A stretch of DNA of 64,000 nucleotides. Source: Arthrobacter rhombi (GTDB taxonomy: Bacteria > Actinomycetota > Actinomycetes > Actinomycetales > Micrococcaceae). The stretch is taken from contig NZ_FUHW01000032.1 of NCBI RefSeq assembly GCF_900163545.1, positions 117,147 to 181,146 of the forward strand, read 5' to 3'. This document shows positions 7,241 through 15,129 of this stretch, one piece after another. The stretch's first letter is position 1. Each line of letters begins with the position of its first letter. The translations under genes were made by a program, and so were the position numbers. The notes under the pieces are model-generated. The model had not been told where the DNA came from and made no database searches. It saw only the letters and a program-made list of their open reading frames with translations.

Positions 7241-9832
7241 CTACTCGGTGGCCAGTCCCTCCACGGGGGAGAGGCGGGCGGCCCGGCGAGCCGGGAGCAC
7301 CGAGGCGGCCAGCGCTGCCAACACGCTGACACCCAAGACGAGTGCCAGCTGAGACCAGGGCAGCGACAGCGTCACATCGGTAAAGGAACCGATGGCCGAC
7401 TGGGCGCCCAAGACACCATAGGTGGTGCCCAAGGCAATCCCCAGGGCCGCGGCGACCCCGGCGATCAGGATCGCCTCCAGGGCCAACATGGACTTCAACT
7501 GGCCCCGGGTCAGCCCCAGGGCCCGCAGCAACGCCGATTCGCGGGTGCGTTCGAGCACCGACAAGCTCAAGGTGTTGGCCACCCCGATCAGGGCGATGAA
7601 CACGGCGACGGCCAGCAAACCGGAGACCACGAGCAACAACGTGTCGATGACCTGATTGAACAGCGACCGCTCCACGGCGCCACCGGCGACCTGGTAGTCC
7701 TGGACGTGCAGCTCGGTGGCCAGGGTACGGCTCAGACCCTCGAGCTGATCGGTGCTCAGCCCGCTGGCTGTTTTGAGCCATAACAGCGGATAGGCGCCCA
7801 GCTGATCGGGGCCCGCCTCGGCTGCGGCACGAGCCGCCGAAGCGCCCGTGGTGTATCCATCGAGCTGCTGCGCCGTTTCCATCGTCATCAGCGGGGCGGA
7901 AATCTCCGACTGGGAGTGCTGGGCGGCCAAGGAGCTGGCCGTGGATCCCTTGTACGCCGTGACCTCGACGTCGTCACTGCTGACCGATTGGCCCACCAGC
8001 ACTTCGCCGGTGCCGGGGACCAGCGACGGGTCCTTCAGGACCCGCGCCAGTTCCTCGGCCGCTGCGGCATAGACCGGCTCCCCGGCGGCGTTTCGTCCCA
8101 CGGGTTTGAGCAGCGCGACCTCCTCGATCCCGTCGACGCCCGCCGCGAGCTTCGCCTGCTGGGGGCCCAACTGGCCGGCGCCCGCCGCCGCATCGGGGCC
8201 GGGCAGTGCGCCGCCGTCGAAGCCCTCCCCGTAGTTGGCGGGGGAGTCCACGGTGACGTCGACCAGGTAGTTGCGGGCCAGTTCGTCGTTGAAGGACTGT
8301 TTGGTGGTCTGGGCGCCCACCATCATCATCGACACCAGGGTGACGCCGATGAGCAGCGCCGTGGCCGTGGCGGTGGTCCGCCCGGGGTTGCGCACCGAGT
8401 TCAACGAAGCCAGCTGCGCCGGAACTCCCGAACCACCGAAGAGCCGGCCGACCGCGCGGACGGCACCGGGCAGGAACAGCGAGGCGAGCATCAGCACCCC
8501 GATGAAGGAGAACAGGCCTCCGGCGAAGCCCAGCAGGAGCTGGCCGAGGACCGCGCCGCCGATCAACAACGCTCCGCCTCCGATCAGCAGCAGCAACCCG
8601 AAGATCAGGCGGACCTTGCCCACCCGGTTATGCACACTGGCGGAGTCCGCGGGGCGGAGGGCGGCCAAGGGGGCCACGCTCATCGCCTTGCGGGCCGGAG
8701 CCCAGGCGGCGATGAGGGTCATCACGGTGCCCGCGAGAAGGCCGGCGATCACGGCGCTCGGTGGCACGGCCAGCACGGCGAACGAGGCAGAGGGCAGGGT
8801 TGAAACGTAGCCCACCAGCCCGGCCATCACTCCGATGGCCAGCAGGACCCCCAGCACCGAGGAGACGAGCCCGACCACGAAGGCTTCGACGAGCACCGAA
8901 CGGCGCAGCTGGGAGCTCAGGGCACCCAGGGTTCGGAGCAGGGCCAGTTCACGGGTGCGCTGGGCCACCAGGACCGCGAAGGTGTTCATGACCACCAGCC
9001 CGGTGACCACCAGGGCGATCAGTGCGAAGACCAACAGAACACCGGTGAGTTGGTCCTGGCCGCCGGTGAAGCCTGCCAGATCGTCGACGGTGCGTTCCTG
9101 AGCGGTCATCACCGACGCCTGGGAGACACCCGCGGACTTCAATGCGGCCGCAACGGCCGAGGCGGCCTCTGCCGGGTCGGTGCCCGCATCGAGGCGTACC
9201 AGCAGGGATTCGTACTGCGGGTCCGAACCCATCAGGGTGCTGTAGCGCTGGGGGGAGACGGCAACCTGCAGATTCGACCCCATGAAAGGGCTGTTGCTGG
9301 AGGTCGTGATACCGCTGATCCGGGCCGTGAAGTCCACGGTGGAGCCGTCCGGGGAGGAACCGGACATCCCGACTTCGTCGCCGACCTTCAGGTGATAGCT
9401 CTCGGCGTGCTGGCGGTCCACGGTGATTTCCTCGCGGTCTGCCGGAACGGCACCGGAGTCCAGCTCGGTGGTGCGCAACTGTTCGTCGGAGACAAAGGAT
9501 TGCACGATGGCGTTATAGTCGCCCGAGCCGGTTTCGATCCTGGCTCCGGCGCTGCTTTGGGCCTCCGCGGCGGCGACCCCGGGGGCCTTGCGGACCGCGG
9601 CGAGTTGCTCGGGGCCGAGGCCCACGGCCTCGTCGGTCTCATCGGGGCTGATGCCGGCAACCAGATCGGCGTTCTGGTAGGCCTCACCGATGCTGCGTTC
9701 CAGCGAGGCGGTGGTCGAGGCATTGACCATGAGGGTGGCCGCCAGGAAGGCGGTGCCGATCATGACGGCCAGGGTGACGGCGATGAAACGCCGTGAGTAC
9801 ATGCGGATATTAGCCAGCGCGAGTGAAAACAC
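7241..9832 (-). CDS. ABC transporter permease, FtsX/MacB-like
   Basis: The 863-residue membrane protein begins MFSLALANIRMYSRRF, typical of FtsX-type permeases, with a first helix near residues 15-40. A long extracytoplasmic domain follows (about 45-270). A three-helix FtsX block lies around 275-400, another hydrophobic region around 430-500, a second extracytoplasmic domain around 510-730, and a last three-helix FtsX block at 740-860. This double-FtsX plan is usual for actinobacterial lipoprotein or antimicrobial-peptide exporters. The ATPase gene ends one base before its ATG, so they form one operon. Substrate unknown. Confidence 0.9.
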   Translation of the reverse strand: MFSLALANIRMYSRRFIAVTLAVMIGTAFLAATLMVNASTTASLERSIGEAYQNADLVAGISPDETDEAVGLGPEQLAAVRKAPGVAAAEAQSSAGARIETGSGDYNAIVQSFVSDEQLRTTELDSGAVPADREEITVDRQHAESYHLKVGDEVGMSGSSPDGSTVDFTARISGITTSSNSPFMGSNLQVAVSPQRYSTLMGSDPQYESLLVRLDAGTDPAEAASAVAAALKSAGVSQASVMTAQERTVDDLAGFTGGQDQLTGVLLVFALIALVVTGLVVMNTFAVLVAQRTRELALLRTLGALSSQLRRSVLVEAFVVGLVSSVLGVLLAIGVMAGLVGYVSTLPSASFAVLAVPPSAVIAGLLAGTVMTLIAAWAPARKAMSVAPLAALRPADSASVHNRVGKVRLIFGLLLLIGGGALLIGGAVLGQLLLGFAGGLFSFIGVLMLASLFLPGAVRAVGRLFGGSGVPAQLASLNSVRNPGRTTATATALLIGVTLVSMMMVGAQTTKQSFNDELARNYLVDVTVDSPANYGEGFDGGALPGPDAAAGAGQLGPQQAKLAAGVDGIEEVALLKPVGRNAAGEPVYAAAAEELARVLKDPSLVPGTGEVLVGQSVSSDDVEVTAYKGSTASSLAAQHSQSEISAPLMTMETAQQLDGYTTGASAARAAAEAGPDQLGAYPLLWLKTASGLSTDQLEGLSRTLATELHVQDYQVAGGAVERSLFNQVIDTLLLVVSGLLAVAVFIALIGVANTLSLSVLERTRESALLRALGLTRGQLKSMLALEAILIAGVAAALGIALGTTYGVLGAQSAIGSFTDVTLSLPWSQLALVLGVSVLAALAASVLPARRAARLSPVEGLATE

Positions 9833-9833
9833 C

Positions 9834-10583
9834 TCAGGCCCCCAGTCCGGCCAGCGCCGAGGTGACGCTCTCCGGCGTCGGATCCGACAGATGGCCGACC
9901 AGTTCCCCGTCGCGCATCAGCACCACCTCATCGGCATAGCCTGCGGCTGCCGGGTCGTGGGTGACCATGATGATGGTCTGGCCCATTTCCCGGACCGAGG
10001 AACGCATCAGGGAAAGCACTTCGGCACCGGTGCGTGAATCGAGGTTTCCGGTCGGCTCGTCACCGAAGACGACGGCGGGGCGGGTGAGCAGGGCGCGGGC
10101 CACGGCCACGCGTTGTTGTTGTCCGCCGGAGAGTTCGTGCGGTTTATGGGAGAGGCGGTCCGTGATGCCCAGGGTGTCCACGACGGTGGCGAGCCAACCG
10201 GCGTCGTGCTTTTTCCCGGCGAGTTGGAGCGGCAGCAGGATGTTCTGTTCGGCGCTCAAGGTGGGCACCAGGTTGAAGGACTGGAAGACGAAGCCGATCT
10301 TCTCGCGGCGCAACCGGGTCAGCTGGTCATCGTTCATCGAGGTGATGTCCTGGCCAGCGATCATGATGGAACCGCTGGTGGCCGAGTCGAGGCCGGCCAG
10401 GCAATGCATCAACGTGGACTTTCCCGAACCCGAAGGCCCCATGATGGCGGTGAAGCGTCCGGCCTCGAAGCCGATGTCCACGCCGGCCAAGGCGTGGACC
10501 GCTGTGCTGCCGCTGCCGTAGACCTTGGTGAGGCCGCGGGCAGAGACTGCCTGGGTGGTGGTTGAGGTGTGAGTCATGGTCAT
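9834..10583 (-). CDS. ABC transporter ATP-binding protein (MacB/LolD type)
   Basis: The 249-residue ATPase has Walker A GPSGSGKST near residue 50, the Q-loop FVFQSFNLVPTL, the signature LSGGQQQR, Walker B VVFGDEPTGNLD and the H-loop MVTHD. The LVPTLSAEQN Q-loop region is typical of the MacB/LolD group that drives FtsX-like permeases. It is the first gene of the operon. A TAAATT box ends 7 bases before ATG 10583, which suggests a leaderless mRNA, and a perfect palindrome shared with the two-component operon lies about 78 bases upstream. A second ATG two codons in is an alternative start. Confidence 0.93.
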   Translation of the reverse strand: MTMTHTSTTTQAVSARGLTKVYGSGSTAVHALAGVDIGFEAGRFTAIMGPSGSGKSTLMHCLAGLDSATSGSIMIAGQDITSMNDDQLTRLRREKIGFVFQSFNLVPTLSAEQNILLPLQLAGKKHDAGWLATVVDTLGITDRLSHKPHELSGGQQQRVAVARALLTRPAVVFGDEPTGNLDSRTGAEVLSLMRSSVREMGQTIIMVTHDPAAAGYADEVVLMRDGELVGHLSDPTPESVTSALAGLGA

Positions 10584-10590
10584 ACTGAAT

Positions 10591-10596
10591 AATTTA
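10591..10596 (-). promoter_or_regulatory. -10 box of the ABC operon (leaderless pattern)
   Basis: On the minus strand TAAATT is followed by 7 bases and then ATG at 10583. No Shine-Dalgarno sequence is present, so the transcript probably begins at or next to the start codon. Confidence 0.45.
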
Positions 10597-10652
10597 TGCG
10601 GACCCTCCCTCCCGGCGGATCAACCCGGCGGAGGGTCTTCGTGGTCCCGCAC

Positions 10653-10670
10653 GTCATACCGAGGTATGAC
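10653..10670. promoter_or_regulatory. Palindromic operator upstream of the ABC operon
   Basis: GTCATACC-GA-GGTATGAC is a perfect 8-bp inverted repeat with a 2-base spacer. It lies between the divergent ABC and LCP genes. Nearly the same site occurs at 14967-14984 upstream of the histidine-kinase gene, so it is a good candidate for the binding site of the response regulator encoded at 13049-13738. Confidence 0.6.
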
Positions 10671-10763
10671 GAGGCACAGGTCAGCGACGGATTGGGGGTA
10701 TCGGTGCCGGCACCTGGTGTGGCGATCACGGACCGTCCAGCAAAGGAACGGCAGAATAGGCCC

Positions 10764-11924
10764 ATGACTGTGCGTTCCTCCACTGCCGCCGCCGTGCTGG
10801 CCCCCCTCATGACCTTGGCCTTGCTCACCGGCTGCAGCAAACCTGCCGAACCCCAGGTGCCCCCGACACCCGCGGCTTCCTCGACGCCGGCTCCCAGCCC
10901 CTCCGCCCCGGCAGTCAAAACCTCGGGGATGAAGAAGGACCTGGCAGGGTTCACCACCAAGCTCTACACCGGGAAATCGGTGCCCAGCAGTGGCCCGGCA
11001 ACCCAGGCGCTGAAACAGTCGAAGGCTCCGAAGCGGGCCGCCTCCGTCAAGGCTGCGACCGGAACCTGGAAGAAGGAGCAATTTGCCGTGCTCACCAGTG
11101 GCAAGGACGTCACCCTGGTGGTGAAGAAGAAGGGCACGTGGACCGCAGTGGGCGGTTGGTGGCCCTCACTGGGGATCAAGGATGCGGCGCTGGGCGGGAA
11201 ACGCCATGTGCTGCTCATGGGTTCGGACGCCCGGGAAAAGCAAGGCGAAAAGATCGACGAGGCACGGGCCGATGCCCTGCAGGTCGTCGGTGTTGACGGT
11301 CGGGGTGGCGGCGGGGTGATGGGCATCCCGCGGGACCTGTGGGTGCCCCAGGCCAACGGCAGGAACGCCAAGATCAATAGCGCCCTCTCCACCGGTGGGC
11401 CCACGGCACAGACGAAGACCGTTGAAAAAGCCACCGGACTGCCGATCCAGGGATACGTCCTGACCGGGTTCACCGGGTTCCAGAAGATGATCGACGAGCT
11501 CGACGGGATCACCATCAACGCGCCGATGAAGGTGCGGGCGGTGGAGAAGGGCAAACAGCAGGTCGACGGGTACGACGCCTTCTGGTTCACCCGCGAACGC
11601 AAGACCCTGCCCAACGGTGACTTCGACAGGACCTCCAACCAGGGGATCGCGCTGGCGGGAATTGGGGCCAAGGCGGTGGCCGAGGGCCCGGCAGGCCTGG
11701 CGAAGGTGCTCGATATCGCCGATCGGCATGTCTCCACCAACCTGAGCGCCGAACAGGCCCTGACCTTCGGCGCCTGGGCCTATCAGATCGACCTGAAGAA
11801 GATGGGGCACCAAGTGCCGACCGCCGACTATGGACGCAGCGCAGATGGCCAATCCATCCTGGAAGCCACCAGCGCAACCCGGAAGGTGTTTAAGGATTTT
11901 GCGGACGGAAACCTGCCGAAATAA
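10764..11924 (+). CDS. LCP (LytR-CpsA-Psr) family protein, lipoprotein form
   Basis: ATG 10764 gives 386 residues and places a lipoprotein signal at the N-terminus (LALLTGC, lipid-accepting C24). Starts further upstream would run through the promoter region and operator. A Pro/Ala/Ser-rich linker and an unknown segment (about 60-140) precede the LCP catalytic domain at roughly 145-370. That domain has the landmarks LLMGSDAR, ARADALQVV, GIPRDLW, AKINSAL and WFTRERKTL. LCP enzymes attach polymers from lipid carriers to peptidoglycan outside the membrane. Anchoring by lipid instead of a transmembrane helix is unusual. No glycopolymer genes are adjacent. Confidence 0.82.
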   Translation: MTVRSSTAAAVLAPLMTLALLTGCSKPAEPQVPPTPAASSTPAPSPSAPAVKTSGMKKDLAGFTTKLYTGKSVPSSGPATQALKQSKAPKRAASVKAATGTWKKEQFAVLTSGKDVTLVVKKKGTWTAVGGWWPSLGIKDAALGGKRHVLLMGSDAREKQGEKIDEARADALQVVGVDGRGGGGVMGIPRDLWVPQANGRNAKINSALSTGGPTAQTKTVEKATGLPIQGYVLTGFTGFQKMIDELDGITINAPMKVRAVEKGKQQVDGYDAFWFTRERKTLPNGDFDRTSNQGIALAGIGAKAVAEGPAGLAKVLDIADRHVSTNLSAEQALTFGAWAYQIDLKKMGHQVPTADYGRSADGQSILEATSATRKVFKDFADGNLPK

Positions 11925-11955
11925 CAACAAATATCGCCCATCGTGTCCTTTTCGT

Positions 11956-11961
11956 TACAAT
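11956..11961 (+). promoter_or_regulatory. -10 box upstream of the surface-protein gene
   Basis: TACAAT lies 42 bases before ATG 12004, in the short AT-rich gap after the LCP gene. The leader between them contains an imperfect inverted repeat beginning TAGGTGAG and ending CTGACCTA, then GAAGGAGG as ribosome site. No convincing -35 is visible. Confidence 0.4.
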
Positions 11962-12003
11962 AGGTGAGGCGTCGTTTGGCGTCTGACCTAGTGAAGGAGG
12001 CGG

Positions 12004-13035
12004 ATGCGCGCGACGGCCATAGGCTCGAACCAGCGCTCCACCCTGCGCTGGGCCGCCCTCCTCGGCACCCTGATGCTGGTGGGCTCCCTCGGTATCCTGC
12101 CCGCTTCCGCCGCTGAAACATCCCCCGAAGTTGCCGCGGATTCGGTGAGCACCACCACCGAGACCGGCCCTGACTCGCCGTCCGTCACGCCGCCGGAACC
12201 CACCGATCCGCAGATCACGACGGATCCTAGTGAATCTTCACAGCCGACGGAACCGACGGAAACACCAGAGCCTTCGGAATCAACGGAACCGACGGAGCCG
12301 ATCGACCCCACGACGGAGCCGCCCAGCACGGATCCCACGACCCCGCCGCCATCCTCGACGCAGCCCTCGGAGCCTGGCTCCTCCTCGGGATCCAGCGGGC
12401 CATCCTCGAGCTCCTCGGCGGAGCCTCCCGCCCCGGCGCCGTCGACCACGCCGTCGAAAACGTCGCCGGGCATCATCCCGGCACCGCCGAAGCCCCCGAA
12501 GTATCCCTCGAAGCCCGGCAGTTCGACGCGCAGCCCGGGGCCCGGACAGTCCTCGACTACTCCCCAGGGCCCGCGCCCGGGAGCACAGTATGGTGCCCGC
12601 GATGCCCGGACTGGGTTTCTGATTGATCCGGCCAGCGGCTATCCCATCCACCCGAAGACCGGGTTGCTCATCGAACCGGGCACCGGACGCATGCTGGTGC
12701 GTGGTTCGCTGGAGGCCAGTGACTTCGTCTACGACCAGGCGACCCAGAGCGTGAAGCTCTCCATCCAGCAGCAGGACGGCAGCTCGGCACCTGGGGAGCC
12801 GGACTCCTCGGCCGGCGCCGGGGACGGGGCAACGAACGCCGCAGGCGTCCTTCCGCCGTCGAACCCGGCACAGCAGGCGGAGGCTTCCACTGGGCGCCCC
12901 TCCGCAGTGATGGGACTGGTCATGTCGCCTTCGGCCCCGGCCATTGGTTTGGGCACCCTGCTGGCCTTGGGAGGGCTCTGGTACTTCTTCGTGTTCGTCC
13001 GCCAGCCCAAGCCGAAACCCCAGTACCGCCGCTGA
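12004..13035 (+). CDS. Secreted Ser/Thr/Pro-rich surface protein with C-terminal membrane anchor
   Basis: I do not recognise the family. The 343-residue product has a signal peptide (basic start, hydrophobic core, PASA-AE cleavage near residue 36). A disordered Thr/Ser/Pro/Glu stalk covers about 37-190 (repeats such as EPTE and TEPS). A small domain at about 195-260 contains three short repeats: GFLIDPASG, YPIHPKTG, LLIEPGTG. A single helix at about 305-328 and a basic tail (PKPKPQYRR) complete it. There is no LPXTG, so it is probably held by the helix. A strong Shine-Dalgarno (GAAGGAGG) precedes the ATG. It follows an LCP gene, which fits a cell-envelope role. Confidence 0.75.
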   Translation: MRATAIGSNQRSTLRWAALLGTLMLVGSLGILPASAAETSPEVAADSVSTTTETGPDSPSVTPPEPTDPQITTDPSESSQPTEPTETPEPSESTEPTEPIDPTTEPPSTDPTTPPPSSTQPSEPGSSSGSSGPSSSSSAEPPAPAPSTTPSKTSPGIIPAPPKPPKYPSKPGSSTRSPGPGQSSTTPQGPRPGAQYGARDARTGFLIDPASGYPIHPKTGLLIEPGTGRMLVRGSLEASDFVYDQATQSVKLSIQQQDGSSAPGEPDSSAGAGDGATNAAGVLPPSNPAQQAEASTGRPSAVMGLVMSPSAPAIGLGTLLALGGLWYFFVFVRQPKPKPQYRR

Positions 13036-13042
13036 TGCCGGC

Positions 13043-13067
13043 AAAAAGCTACGGGGTGACAACCCCG
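13043..13067 (-). terminator. Rho-independent terminator of the two-component operon
   Basis: On the minus strand a CGGGGT/ACCCCG stem (13052-13067, 4-base loop) ends at the TAG stop of the regulator gene. It is followed within a few bases by five U residues (13047-13043). Confidence 0.6.
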
Positions 13068-13738
13068 GTGGCATAGGCGATGACCACTGCCTGCACCCGG
13101 TCACGGGCCTGCAGCTTGGACAGGATCCGCCCCACATGCGTCTTCACGGTCGCCTCGGAGAGGAAGAGTTCGGCGGCGATCTCCGGATTGGCTTTGCCCC
13201 AGGCAATGAGTTCGAAGACTTCGCGTTCACGTGCCGTCAGGGAAGCCACGGCCGCCTCATGCCCCGACGTGGTGGCTGCCGGTTGGCGCAGCATCGGCGC
13301 GACGTGGTCCAGCAGGCGCCGGGTGGTCGACGGGGCGATCACCGCATCCCCGCGGTACACCGTGCGGATGGCCTCGAGGAGCTCTTCCGGAGGGGCGTTC
13401 TTGAGGAGGAATCCGCTGGCCCCGGCATGGATGGCAGCCAGCGCGTACTCGTCCAGATCGAAGGTGGTCAGCACGATGATGCGCGGTCCGGTACCCGGCC
13501 CAGGGGCCAGGAGTTTGGCGGTCGTCTCAATCCCGTCCATCTCGGGCATGCGCACATCCATGAGGACGACGTCGGCCCGGGCCAGGGCGGGGGAGGCGAG
13601 GGCCTGCCGGCCGTTGGCTGCTTCGGCCACCACCTCGAGGTCGGGCTGCGAGTTGATCAGCATACGGAATCCGCTGCGGACCAGGAGCTGGTCGTCGACC
13701 AGTGCGACGGCGATCGGGGTGCTGGGCTGGGTGTCCAC
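13049..13738 (-). CDS. Response regulator, NarL/LuxR family
   Basis: The 229-residue protein has a receiver domain (about 8-125) with acidic residues VALVDD, phospho-acceptor D61 in VVLMDVRMPEMDG and the conserved Lys in FLLKNAPPEEL. A LuxR-type helix-turn-helix lies at about 160-222 (LTAREREVFELIAWGKANPEIAAEL, then ATVKTHVGRIL). It starts with GTG at 13738, directly adjoining the kinase stop, so the two are one operon. The palindrome found upstream of its own operon and of the ABC exporter is its likely target. A typical role would be sensing envelope stress; that is inference. Confidence 0.93.
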   Translation of the reverse strand: MDTQPSTPIAVALVDDQLLVRSGFRMLINSQPDLEVVAEAANGRQALASPALARADVVLMDVRMPEMDGIETTAKLLAPGPGTGPRIIVLTTFDLDEYALAAIHAGASGFLLKNAPPEELLEAIRTVYRGDAVIAPSTTRRLLDHVAPMLRQPAATTSGHEAAVASLTAREREVFELIAWGKANPEIAAELFLSEATVKTHVGRILSKLQARDRVQAVVIAYATGVVTP

Positions 13739-14932
13739 TTAGTCCTCGGTGTAGGGGATGAAGATGCGGGCGGAGAATCCACCGGTGCTCCGTGGCCCGG
13801 TCTCAATGCGTCCATCGTAGAGGGCGACCCGCTCCGCCATGCCGATGAGTCCTTGACGGGCCCCGATGTTCTCCTCGGTGGCGGCAGCACCACGTCCGTC
13901 GTCGGTCACTTCCACCTCGAGACCGGTGGAGGTCCACTCCAGGTGGACCTCGGAGGAAGCGGCCGGGCCGGCGTGTTTGATGGTGTTCGTCAGCGCTTCC
14001 TGGATGGCACGGTAGGCGGTCAATTCCGCGCCGGGTGGGAGCTCGCGTCGCGGGGACCCCGAGAGGGTGGAGGTCACTTCCAATCCGGCGGTCCGGGTTT
14101 CGTCCAGGAGCCAGTCAATATCGGCCAGCGTGGGCAACGGGCGGGTGGAGGCTTGCTCGTCGCCACGCAGGACACCGAGCAGCCGGCGCATCTCGCGCAA
14201 TGATTTTCGGCCGGTTTCCGAAATGGTGCCCAGGGTTTCGCGCGCGACCTCGGGGTCGTGTTCGCTCGCGTAGCGGGCACCGTCGGCCTGGGTGATGATG
14301 ACCGAGAGTGAATGGGCGACGATATCGTGCATTTCCCGGGCAATCCGGCCGCGTTCGTCGGAGGCGGCAAGATCGCGTTCCTGTTGGCGTTCGATTTCCA
14401 GCCGGCTGGCCCGGTCGGACAAGGCTTGCATGGCTAATCTGCGGGTACGGGCCAGGTCTCCGAAGGTCCAAGCCACGAGGACGATCAGGGCCAGACCCAC
14501 GAGGCTCGGCAGCATGTGGAGGCCGATGGCCTGCCCGGTCGGATTTCCAAAGCGCAGTGTGGCCAGTATGGCCCCGAGCATGCCGGCGCCGAGTCCTGCG
14601 TAGGAGGCCCAACGTTTCCCATACTTCGCCAAGGAAAAGACCACGATGGGGACGGTCAGCTGAGAGGGAAGGAACGTCTGGAGGAGGATGACTTGGGCCA
14701 GGCATCCGAGCACGACGACGGCGCTGCTCAGCAGCAGATGGGAGCGCCGCCAGATCAGCGGCAGGACCTGCAGCGATCCGATGATGAACTCGAGGACGCG
14801 GTGCTGCCCGGAAAAACCACCCAAGAGGAAGGCCGACAGGGTGAGGAGCAGCCACAGCCCGATGGCTAGTGCCCCGTCGACTTTGCCCGGGTGGTTTCGG
14901 ATCCAAACATCCAGGGTGCGGTGCGGGGTCAT
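13739..14932 (-). CDS. Sensor histidine kinase, NarL-partner type (HisKA_3)
   Basis: The 397-residue protein has five or six hydrophobic helices in its first ~165 residues, with very little outside the membrane. This is the intramembrane-sensing plan. A short coiled coil (SRLEIERQQERDLAASDERG) leads to the HisKA_3 dimer helix with phospho-acceptor H202 in REMHDIVAHS. The ATPase domain has TNTIKHAG (N box) and VTDDGRG (G1), and ends near GFSARIFIPY. It is the first gene of the operon. A TAGAGT box ends 6 bases before the ATG, so the mRNA is probably leaderless. The palindrome at 14967-14984 is centred about 43 bases upstream of the start. Confidence 0.92.
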   Translation of the reverse strand: MTPHRTLDVWIRNHPGKVDGALAIGLWLLLTLSAFLLGGFSGQHRVLEFIIGSLQVLPLIWRRSHLLLSSAVVVLGCLAQVILLQTFLPSQLTVPIVVFSLAKYGKRWASYAGLGAGMLGAILATLRFGNPTGQAIGLHMLPSLVGLALIVLVAWTFGDLARTRRLAMQALSDRASRLEIERQQERDLAASDERGRIAREMHDIVAHSLSVIITQADGARYASEHDPEVARETLGTISETGRKSLREMRRLLGVLRGDEQASTRPLPTLADIDWLLDETRTAGLEVTSTLSGSPRRELPPGAELTAYRAIQEALTNTIKHAGPAASSEVHLEWTSTGLEVEVTDDGRGAAATEENIGARQGLIGMAERVALYDGRIETGPRSTGGFSARIFIPYTED

Positions 14933-14938
14933 GGGCCT

Positions 14939-14944
14939 ACTCTA
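14939..14944 (-). promoter_or_regulatory. -10 box of the two-component operon (leaderless pattern)
   Basis: Minus-strand TAGAGT is followed by AGGCCC and then the ATG of the kinase gene. The -35 position holds no TTGACA-like sequence, consistent with a promoter that needs an activator. Confidence 0.5.
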
Positions 14945-14966
14945 CTTTTGGTCGTCCCCGCCCCGC

Positions 14967-14984
14967 GTCATACCTCGGTATGGT
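14967..14984. promoter_or_regulatory. Operator copy upstream of the two-component operon
   Basis: GTCATACC-TC-GGTATGGT matches the perfect palindrome at 10653-10670 in 8 of 8 left-arm and 6 of 8 right-arm bases. Its centre is about 43 bases upstream of the predicted transcription start, the usual position for an activator touching the -35 region. Autoregulation by the regulator is the natural reading. Confidence 0.55.
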
Positions 14985-15129
14985 CCCGGGGGCATTTGAG
15001 GGGACTGACCCCAGGATGTGGCTAGAAGGATTCGGCCGAAGTCCAAAGAACTAAACGTGATAAACGGCCGCAAATTTCACGTGGACCAAGCCCTCCTCTA
15101 GCATTGTTTAGTTGTCAAAGCGTTAAATC

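Noticed and set aside
10584..10763. T-box or riboswitch in the gap between the ABC and LCP genes
   Set aside because: Apart from the short palindrome and the -10 box, no conserved aptamer or antiterminator helices can be seen.
12944..14203. 419-codon + strand frame over the two-component genes
   Set aside because: It runs antisense to a clear response regulator and histidine kinase and contains only low-complexity translation.
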